Shown piece after piece: positions 1-6,810 of a stretch of DNA of 8,675 nt. How positions within the stretch are numbered: position 1 is the first letter of the stretch; every line of letters starts with the position of its first letter. Under the pieces are notes generated by a model that was not told the origin of the DNA, did not search any database, and worked only from the letters and a program-made list of their open reading frames with translations. The stretch comes from Acidobacteriota bacterium (GTDB lineage Bacteria > Acidobacteriota > Vicinamibacteria > Marinacidobacterales > SMYC01): positions 1 to 8,675 of the forward strand of contig JAUVQL010000027.1 in NCBI GenBank assembly GCA_030598165.1, read 5' to 3'. A program made the translations under genes and the position numbers.

Positions 1-969
<969 letters not shown>

Positions 970-971
970 GA

Positions 972-1001
972 AAGACAATTAGCGGCTTCTCCGGGTAGAA
1001 T
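972..1001 (+). promoter_or_regulatory. Candidate sigma70-type promoter for the ATP-grasp gene
   Basis: AAGACA (972-977, 4 of 6 to TTGACA) is followed after 18 bp by TAGAAT (996-1001, 5 of 6 to TATAAT). Initiation would be expected near 1007-1009, inside the 5' arm of the gdhA terminator stem. That would give the downstream gene a leader of about 45 nt. Consensus matching is the only evidence, and the sigma factor preferences of this organism are unknown. Confidence 0.35.
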
Positions 1002-1004
1002 AGT

Positions 1005-1040
1005 AGCGGGGCGGGGAAAACCGCCCCGCTAATTGTTTTT
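1005..1040 (+). terminator. Intrinsic terminator after gdhA
   Basis: A perfect 10-bp GC-rich inverted repeat (AGCGGGGCGG at 1005-1014, CCGCCCCGCT at 1021-1030) encloses a 6-nt loop GGAAAA. It is followed by AATTGTTTTT with five T at 1036-1040. This is a canonical Rho-independent terminator for gdhA. It ends only 12 bp before the GTG start of the next gene, so transcription of that gene from gdhA needs readthrough. The 3' arm can also pair with a second upstream segment (976-985). Confidence 0.88.
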
Positions 1041-1045
1041 GGGAG
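1041..1045 (+). promoter_or_regulatory. Ribosome binding site of the ATP-grasp gene
   Basis: GGGAG lies 7 nt upstream of the GTG at 1053-1055 and directly after the T-run of the terminator. It supports GTG 1053 as the start, with no competing ATG close by in frame. Confidence 0.7.
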
Positions 1046-1052
1046 AAGCACT

Positions 1053-4034
1053 GTGCCTCAAATTGAACTGCCTACCACGGCGCCCTGGTCGCGATCGGAG
1101 CGATTCCAGGGATTCCAAGACTTGATGCGGCATCGCGTCCAGGACATCATCCTACTCGGAAGTCTCTATGATTCCTTCATTTTGTCCGAAGACGGCAAGC
1201 TCCATGAGCTGCTTTTGGACGAGTTCCTCGAGCTCGACCTGCACTACACTCCCGGACTGACCACCGTCTCCACAGGTGAAGAGGCGCTGGCCCTCGCCAA
1301 GCAGCAGAGTAGGTACAACCTCATCATCTCCTCGATGCACGTGGGGGATATGAGCATCCTCGATCTAGCTCGGAAACTGAGGGAGGAACAAATCGACATT
1401 CCGAGCGTTTTGCTCGCCTATGACAACCGCGATCTCACCGATTTCGTCAATAGACACGACGTATCGGATATCGAGAAGATTTTCCTGTGGCAGGGAGACG
1501 TCCGAATACTTCTAGCTATCGTGAAATTCATCGAGGACAAGATAAATGTGGTTCACGATACCGGCGAAGTGGGCGTTCAAGCGGTCATCGTTATCGAGGA
1601 CAACATCCGTTTCTACTCCTCGTTTTTGCCGATGATCTATACCGAACTGATGAAGCACTCCCACGGTCTCCTACCGGAGGGGATCAATCTATCGCATAAA
1701 TTGATGCGGATCCGAGCGCGGCCGAAAATTCTGCTTTGTAGCACTTATGAAGAAGCTTGGCATTACTTCAGCACTTATCCCGAGGAGATCGTCGGCATCA
1801 TCTCAGACATTGAATTTCCCCGGGAGGGACTGCTGGACAAAGAGGCCGGCGTGGCTTTTGCCAAGGCAGTCCGGGATGTCCGCAACGATGTACCGATCAT
1901 GCTTCAATCGAGCCACCCGCGAAACGAAAAACTCGCGCTCTCGGTGGGTGCTTCCTTTTTGCTGAAAGGATCACCAGTTTTATTGAATCAGCTGAGAAAA
2001 TTCATGGTGGAGAATTTCGGCTTCGGTGACTTCGTTTTCCGAGGAGCGAAGAACATCGAGGTTGGACGTGCCCATGATCTCAAGAGCTTGGAACAACAGC
2101 TTCACATCATTCCGGATGAGAGCCTTTCCTATCACGCTGAACGGAACCACTTTTCTAACTGGCTAAAAATGCGGACCGAATTTGCGCTGGCGCACCGATT
2201 GCGTCCGCGTAAGATCTCGGACTACCCCACATTGGAGGGTTTGCGCCAGGACTTGATCCGGTCTCTGCATCAATACCGTCTCGAAAGGAATCGCGGCTTG
2301 GTGGCCGATTTCGACCGAAGTCATTTTGATGCGAGTACGAGTTTCTCTCGGATTGGAGGAGGATCCCTCGGAGGCAAAGCGAGAGGTCTCGCTTTTATCA
2401 ATGCTCTTCTCAACGAATATGGAGTGGACCGGCAATTCCCCGGTGTCAACATCGCGGTCCCACATTCGGTCGTTATTGGCACAGAAGTCTTCGACCGATT
2501 CTTGGAAGACAACGATCTCCGAGATTTTGCAATTGGTTGTGACGACGACGATGAGATCCAAAGAGAATTCCTCGCCGCACCTTTTCCGGAAGACATCAAG
2601 AAGGACCTTGCATCCTTTCTGGAGGTGATTGATTATCCTCTAGCGGTTCGTTCATCCAGCCTACTCGAAGACTCGCAATATCAGCCCTTCGCGGGGATCT
2701 ACGAGACTTTCATGCTCCCCAACAACCATCGTGAGCGGGAAGTGCGTCTTGCGCAGTTGATCGATGCCATTAAACGTGTCTATGCCTCCACTTTCTCCGA
2801 GCATGCAAAGGCTTATCTGAAGGCGACGCCTTATCGGCTGGAGGAAGAGAAGATGGCCGTCATACTGCAGAAGCTGGTGGGCTCGGTTCACAGTGACCGC
2901 TTCTACCCTGATTTTGCGGGAGTTGCACGTTCTTACAATTTCTACCCCACTGCTCCTGTGGAAAGTGAAGACGGTATTGCAGCCGTGGCTCTCGGACTCG
3001 GCAAAACGGTTTGCGACGGCGGGACCTGTATTCGATTTTGCCCAAAGTATCCCCGACATCTGGTTCAATTCTCATCCGTTAAAGACGTTCTGCAAAACTC
3101 TCAGAGGAGCTTCTATGCCTTGGAGCTCAAAGACGGCAACTTGAGTCTAGATGGGCATGGAGGGGCCGAGCTCGTCCAGTTGGGATTAGAAGCGGCGGAG
3201 GCGGACGGGACTCTGGCTGCGGTGGGAGCGACCTATTCTCCTGAAAACGATGCCGTCTACGATGGGATTTCAAGACCCGGTGTTCGCCTCGTCAATCTCG
3301 CGCCCGTCCTCAAGTACGACTTGTTCCCTTTGGCCGATGTGCTCAGGCAGCTTCTAACGATTGGTGAGCAGGGAACTCAAGGGCCGGTGGAGCTCGAGTT
3401 TGCCGTCAACTTGAGCGGAGCGGAAGGGAAGAAAGAGTTCGGATTTCTTCAAATCCGACCTCTTGCTTTGTCTCGGGAAGTCGAGGAATTGGAACTGGGA
3501 GATGTGGTAACTCCCCAGCTTTTTTGTCGGAGCTCAACGGTGTTGGGCCACGGGAAAATCAACGCCATCAAAGACATCGTTGTCGTCGATTACCATCGTT
3601 TCGAAAGGAGCCAAAGTCGTGACGTCGCTAATGCTGTGGCTGGGTTCAACACCGAATTGGTATCAGCAGGAGTTCCGTATTTGCTGGTGGGTGTAGGCCG
3701 CTGGGGCTCGAGCGACCCCTTTTTGGGAATTCCCGTGACGTGGGATCAAATCGCGGGGGTACGAGTGATCGTTGAAGCGGGTTTTCGTGACTTCCGCGTT
3801 TCTCCATCGCAGGGAACCCACTTTTTTCAAAACCTTACCTCATGTCGAGTTGGATACTTCACGGTCAATCCCGAGGTTGGTGAAGGATTCGTGGATTGGG
3901 AATGGCTCAACCGACAGGTCTCACGGACGGAGAACGGTTGTGTCCGTCATTTACGGTTCGATGAGCCCATCACCGTGAAAATGGATGGTAAGAAAAATCA
4001 AGGGATCATCTTCAAGCCGGGTCGCGGCGCGTAG
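1053..4034 (+). CDS. Tandem receiver-like domains fused to a PEP synthase/PPDK-type ATP-grasp domain
   Basis: This 993-residue cytoplasmic protein starts at GTG. Residues about 30-165 resemble a response-regulator receiver, but the phospho-acceptor position is Ser94 (IISSMHVGD). Residues about 175-325 form a second receiver-like domain with the acidic pair Glu182-Asp183, Asp252 (IISDIEFP), Ser286/Ser287 and Lys305, so it may be phosphorylatable. Residues about 430-805 match the PEP/pyruvate-binding ATP-grasp domain of PEP synthase and pyruvate phosphate dikinase: Gly-rich GGGSLGGKARGL (435-446), AVRSSSLLEDSQ (531-542), PFAGIYETFMLPNN, and the closing LEFAVN and FLQIRPL (798-804). The last ~190 residues hold GRWGSSDPFLGIP (882-894) and GTHFFQNLTS (921-930). 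I find no standard phosphohistidine swivel motif and no TIM-barrel PEP domain, so complete PEP synthase activity is unlikely; a regulated ATP-dependent phosphotransferase is an inference. The 3' end overlaps the convergent membrane-protein gene by 37 bp. Confidence 0.85.
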   Translation: MPQIELPTTAPWSRSERFQGFQDLMRHRVQDIILLGSLYDSFILSEDGKLHELLLDEFLELDLHYTPGLTTVSTGEEALALAKQQSRYNLIISSMHVGDMSILDLARKLREEQIDIPSVLLAYDNRDLTDFVNRHDVSDIEKIFLWQGDVRILLAIVKFIEDKINVVHDTGEVGVQAVIVIEDNIRFYSSFLPMIYTELMKHSHGLLPEGINLSHKLMRIRARPKILLCSTYEEAWHYFSTYPEEIVGIISDIEFPREGLLDKEAGVAFAKAVRDVRNDVPIMLQSSHPRNEKLALSVGASFLLKGSPVLLNQLRKFMVENFGFGDFVFRGAKNIEVGRAHDLKSLEQQLHIIPDESLSYHAERNHFSNWLKMRTEFALAHRLRPRKISDYPTLEGLRQDLIRSLHQYRLERNRGLVADFDRSHFDASTSFSRIGGGSLGGKARGLAFINALLNEYGVDRQFPGVNIAVPHSVVIGTEVFDRFLEDNDLRDFAIGCDDDDEIQREFLAAPFPEDIKKDLASFLEVIDYPLAVRSSSLLEDSQYQPFAGIYETFMLPNNHREREVRLAQLIDAIKRVYASTFSEHAKAYLKATPYRLEEEKMAVILQKLVGSVHSDRFYPDFAGVARSYNFYPTAPVESEDGIAAVALGLGKTVCDGGTCIRFCPKYPRHLVQFSSVKDVLQNSQRSFYALELKDGNLSLDGHGGAELVQLGLEAAEADGTLAAVGATYSPENDAVYDGISRPGVRLVNLAPVLKYDLFPLADVLRQLLTIGEQGTQGPVELEFAVNLSGAEGKKEFGFLQIRPLALSREVEELELGDVVTPQLFCRSSTVLGHGKINAIKDIVVVDYHRFERSQSRDVANAVAGFNTELVSAGVPYLLVGVGRWGSSDPFLGIPVTWDQIAGVRVIVEAGFRDFRVSPSQGTHFFQNLTSCRVGYFTVNPEVGEGFVDWEWLNRQVSRTENGCVRHLRFDEPITVKMDGKKNQGIIFKPGRGA

Positions 4035-6040
4035 GGCTTTGACGTCGTGACTGTCAAAGACCGCCTTGGCTCGGAGGAGACTTCTGCGGCTATGGGCGGG
4101 TAGTCGGGGCGACGAAATCGGGCAACGACGTCCCGTATCATTGCAACCGAACCCCACGAGACCCACCCTGCCAAAAGAGTCATGGCGGCCGCTTTCCCGA
4201 TTCGGCCTCGATTTGCCAGGCGGTCGACAAGGCATCCATAAACGACGGCAGCGACAGGTAGGATGACGAGATCGTCCTTTGTGAATTGAAAAATGTGGGT
4301 ATCTCCAAGTCCAGCTCGCAAGAAGTTCAAACCGAAAAATGTCGCGAGAGTGGCGATTAAGAGTGGGAACGTCAGTCGGTTGGGGAGATACTCCTTGAGA
4401 AACGGCATTCCAAGGAAAATAAGAAGTCCGAAGAAGGGACCATAGAAGAGATTCACTCGGTGAGCAGCCATTTTGAGGGCAGCCAAGGGCGTGAGATCGA
4501 GCGTGATCAGCGGTTCGGATGTCCCCGACGACGCGGTTGGACCAAGCAATCCTGGAGTCAACTCGGGGAGATATTGGACATAGAAAACGGAAATTGCGAA
4601 AAGCGCACCCACCAGCGCCCAAAGGGCAACTCGGATGGCTCGACCTTTGTCTTCGGGTTCTCCGCTGCGAATCAAGACCACCAGAGCAAATGTAGGTATG
4701 AACATACCAAGAACAAGAGCGCTTCCCGCATAGGAGAGTAGGGAAATGGCAACCATAGTTGCCAAACCTACGCCGGTCCAAAAGCGGTTCATCCTTGGGA
4801 AAAAGAAGATGAGGTAGAGCGCTACCAGAGTGTCCCAAAAGTGGCCGAACATGGCGGCATACGAGGCCACGGTTAAACGAAATGCGATGACAGGGGCCGT
4901 GGCATGGAACCAAGTGGCTGCCGCCGCGGCCCTAGATGACGCACCCAAACGGTACATCATTGCAAAAACCACCAAGCCCTCGATGCCGATCAGACAAGCG
5001 GGTACCAACTTCATCCAATCATCGACGGGAAGTTGAAGAAGACTCAGAAGATATACCGTGAGGTACAGCAACGGCGGATAAGGAAACGCCAGCCATTTCT
5101 CGCCAACGAGCTGCAATCCGAGAAGATGTCGGTGCTGGTTTGCGATGTGGTCGGAAAGAAATCCACCCAAGCCTTCGGTCCATATCAAGGAGACGAACTT
5201 CGCGTGCGTTCGGACATCCGGGTAATAAAACTCGGAATGAAAAAGGCCCATGAGTCGAATCGAGGTCCCTACGTAGAATGCGAGCATGGCCCATCGGGCT
5301 TCGGGGCGTGAAAAAACAGAGTTGGCGTTCCCTCGACGAATGTGAAAAAAGGCCAGTACGAGCAATGCCGCGACGTGGAATCTAATCCCGAGCGAATTTG
5401 CTGCATGGAGTGGCGCGAGTTTGTGAAAGGAAATCCAAACGGCCAAAACCGCCGTCGCACCTAGGCCCATGCAAAACGAGAGTCGACCGGAAAATCCCGT
5501 GAGCCGAGCGAAGATATACAATCCGGCAACGATGCCAAGAAGAAAAAGGAGAGGTCGAAGCGTGGGGAGAACGCGCCCTTGCGGGCGGATCTGTAGCCAA
5601 TCCAAAGCAAGCCCGAGCGGTCTGGGATCGACGGAATGAGCCAAGAATACAATCTCGAGGGGTTCATGAGGTGCAGGATTGGACTCGAGACTGATTGTAC
5701 GGACTGTGAAGTCTTGCTGGGGGACTTCGAAGTGATCCACTTGGGTGGAGCCGATGAATACGCGGATTTCTGCTGGAAGCTCCATGTGGCGTTTGTATCG
5801 GAATACGATATCGATCGGTGCCTCATCTAAAACAAAAGGCAAGCTGACACGGCCCCGCTTTTGAGACCAGTGGATGAATGTGGGCTCGTCGATCTCGAAG
5901 TCTTCGCGAAAGCCGGAGACGTAAGAAGAGTCGTTAGGGCCAAAGGACAAAAAGATATCTCCCGGAGCTTGGTAGGAGATCAATAAAACAACGGAAGCGA
6001 GTAGGAGGAGCCCGAGGAACCCGATGGCCTCCGACTTCAT
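3998..6040 (-). CDS. GT-C-like multipass membrane protein with extracytoplasmic beta-rich domain
   Basis: This 680-residue integral membrane protein starts at ATG 6040-6038. Residues 6-22 form a first hydrophobic segment. Residues about 26-158 form a soluble domain with alternating beta-like pattern (SYVSGFREDF, then repeated short hydrophobic strands), expected outside the cytoplasm. About a dozen or more hydrophobic segments then run from about 162 to 634. The loop HSEFYYPDVRTH (268-279, acidic Asp275) after an early transmembrane segment resembles the acidic first-loop motif of GT-C glycosyltransferases that use polyprenyl-phosphate sugars. From memory, similar beta-domain plus GT-C architectures occur in uncharacterised proteins of soil and environmental phyla. 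The donor and acceptor are unknown, and a non-catalytic membrane role is possible. There is no Shine-Dalgarno; the start overlaps the methyltransferase stop as ATGA, implying coupled translation. The last 12 codons overlap the convergent gene. Confidence 0.75.
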   Translation of the reverse strand: MKSEAIGFLGLLLLASVVLLISYQAPGDIFLSFGPNDSSYVSGFREDFEIDEPTFIHWSQKRGRVSLPFVLDEAPIDIVFRYKRHMELPAEIRVFIGSTQVDHFEVPQQDFTVRTISLESNPAPHEPLEIVFLAHSVDPRPLGLALDWLQIRPQGRVLPTLRPLLFLLGIVAGLYIFARLTGFSGRLSFCMGLGATAVLAVWISFHKLAPLHAANSLGIRFHVAALLVLAFFHIRRGNANSVFSRPEARWAMLAFYVGTSIRLMGLFHSEFYYPDVRTHAKFVSLIWTEGLGGFLSDHIANQHRHLLGLQLVGEKWLAFPYPPLLYLTVYLLSLLQLPVDDWMKLVPACLIGIEGLVVFAMMYRLGASSRAAAAATWFHATAPVIAFRLTVASYAAMFGHFWDTLVALYLIFFFPRMNRFWTGVGLATMVAISLLSYAGSALVLGMFIPTFALVVLIRSGEPEDKGRAIRVALWALVGALFAISVFYVQYLPELTPGLLGPTASSGTSEPLITLDLTPLAALKMAAHRVNLFYGPFFGLLIFLGMPFLKEYLPNRLTFPLLIATLATFFGLNFLRAGLGDTHIFQFTKDDLVILPVAAVVYGCLVDRLANRGRIGKAAAMTLLAGWVSWGSVAMIRDVVARFRRPDYPPIAAEVSSEPRRSLTVTTSKPYAPRPGLKMIP
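4037..4059. other. Hairpin at the convergent gene junction
   Basis: CTTTGAC (4037-4043) and GTCAAAG (4053-4059) form a perfect 7-bp stem that begins 2 bp after the stop of the ATP-grasp gene. The 9-nt loop can add GTC/GAC pairs. No T-run follows on either strand, so it is not a canonical terminator. It lies inside the 3' coding region of the convergent gene. It may mark or protect the mRNA 3' end, or it may be chance. Confidence 0.3.
6037..6040 (-). promoter_or_regulatory. ATGA stop-start overlap, translational coupling
   Basis: On the minus strand the ATG of the membrane protein (6040-6038) shares bases with the TGA of the methyltransferase (6039-6037). The upstream stretch GAGCTCTCCCGCCCC has no purine-rich ribosome site, so the membrane protein probably depends on ribosomes finishing the methyltransferase. 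Confidence 0.8.
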
Positions 6041-6684
6041 GGGGCGGGAGAGCTCTTATCCGGCGTCGATGAGTGTGCCGGTGTTTCAATGTCAAGGCTG
6101 GCCATGTAGTAATCACAAATACCGCTGCGGAATATCTGCTCATCCTTGAGTTGTAGATGCGGAACGAGGAGACGTCGGTAGCCTTCGGCAGGACGGATGA
6201 AATGGCCGTTCTCCACCCAGTGTAGGAGTCGGCCTATCAGATTCAACTTGGACTCGGTGGGGATGTCCTCGATTACCAGTAGGCGTCCGCCGGGCTTCAA
6301 TACGCGTGACAGGCCGCCGATTACCGCTTCAGCATCTTCGTCGCTCAAATGGTGCAGAAGGCCGAAAACGAGAGCTTCATCGAAACTGCCCCCCTCGAAC
6401 TCCAGATTCCGCACATCCATCACCTGGAAGGAGCCGCGGTAGTGGCGTTTGGCGTAGTTGATGTACCGGTGGTTGATGTCGACCCCAAAATAGCCCTCTG
6501 GATCAAAAAGAACGGAGAACGCCCCCGGCCCACATGCGACGTCCAGGACCTTGTGACCCGGTTTCATGGATAGTTGTTCTCTAATGGTCCGGTGGATGGC
6601 CTTGAAGTTGTCCTCCAATATCCCTCGGGCGAAGAGAAACAAGCCTGGACGATCCGAAAGCTTCTCAATAATGGAATGTAGCAT
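6037..6684 (-). CDS. Class I SAM-dependent methyltransferase
   Basis: This small soluble protein of 215 residues (218 if started at TTG 6693-6691) is predicted to transfer a methyl group from S-adenosylmethionine. Numbered from the TTG, motif I VLDVACGPGAF is at 49-59, the acidic ribose-binding residue is Asp72 (GVDIN), Asp93 is in VMDVRNL, motif IV SFDEALVFGLLHHL is at 103-116 and the post-motif VLKPGGRLLVIED is at 131-143. This is the Rossmann-fold pattern of the UbiE/Methyltransf_11 group. The tail is Pro/Ser-rich and probably disordered. I prefer ATG 6684-6682 over TTG because neither has a visible ribosome site and ATG is the stronger start codon. It is translationally coupled to the downstream GT-C-like gene, suggesting that its substrate is a lipid, polyprenyl or sugar intermediate in the same envelope pathway. 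The substrate itself is not readable from sequence. Confidence 0.85.
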   Translation of the reverse strand: MLHSIIEKLSDRPGLFLFARGILEDNFKAIHRTIREQLSMKPGHKVLDVACGPGAFSVLFDPEGYFGVDINHRYINYAKRHYRGSFQVMDVRNLEFEGGSFDEALVFGLLHHLSDEDAEAVIGGLSRVLKPGGRLLVIEDIPTESKLNLIGRLLHWVENGHFIRPAEGYRRLLVPHLQLKDEQIFRSGICDYYMASLDIETPAHSSTPDKSSPAP

Positions 6685-6760
6685 TTTTTTCAAATGGTGT
6701 TCGACTGAAGGGTAGATCCGACGGAGCCGCGTGATTTCGCGGCACTGGGCTCGTTACCCC

Positions 6761-6779
6761 TTTTAAAATGAGGATTTTA
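6761..6779 (-). promoter_or_regulatory. AT-rich dyad in the gap upstream of the methyltransferase, possible promoter element
   Basis: The 118-126 bp gap between the trans-sulfuration gene and the methyltransferase contains TTTTAAAA (6761-6768) and an overlapping perfect dyad TAAAAT-GAGG-ATTTTA (6764-6779). Read on the minus strand, ATTTTA becomes TAAAAT, a 5-of-6 match to the -10 box, but no good -35 box lies at the right distance. It could be a weak promoter or an operator for the methyltransferase pair. The gap also holds a GCCGCG/CGCGGC hairpin (6726-6743) without a T-run. Confidence 0.25.
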
Positions 6780-6810
6780 CCCGAAATCGACCGAGAGCGG
6801 AAGCCTTTCT

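Larger units (their letters stand above)
976..1049 (+). promoter_or_regulatory. Competing inverted repeats around the terminator and ribosome site (possible attenuator)
   Basis: Besides the terminator stem, two further perfect complements are visible. CAATTAGCGG (976-985) pairs with CCGCTAATTG (1026-1035), which would destroy the terminator 3' arm. GCTTCTCC (985-992) pairs with GGAGAAGC (1042-1049), which would cover the Shine-Dalgarno GGAG of the next gene and can nest around the terminator hairpin. The first and second pairings cross each other. The layout therefore permits a terminator plus blocked ribosome site state and an antiterminator plus open ribosome site state. The terminator stem is the GC-richest, so the alternative would need a factor or kinetic trapping. 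No ligand class is recognisable. Confidence 0.35.

Noticed and set aside
2163..3075. Several minus-strand open frames inside the ATP-grasp gene
   Set aside because: They overlap the conserved ATP-grasp coding sequence, show no recognisable motifs and are expected by-products of codon bias.
3951..4913. Long minus-strand open frame (320 codons) in another frame of the GT-C-like gene
   Set aside because: Its translation is rich in Cys, Arg, His and Ser with no membrane or domain pattern, and it lies wholly over two well-supported genes. It is a shadow frame.
6726..6743. GCCGCG/CGCGGC hairpin as terminator of the trans-sulfuration gene
   Set aside because: The stem is only 6 bp and no T-run follows on the minus strand.
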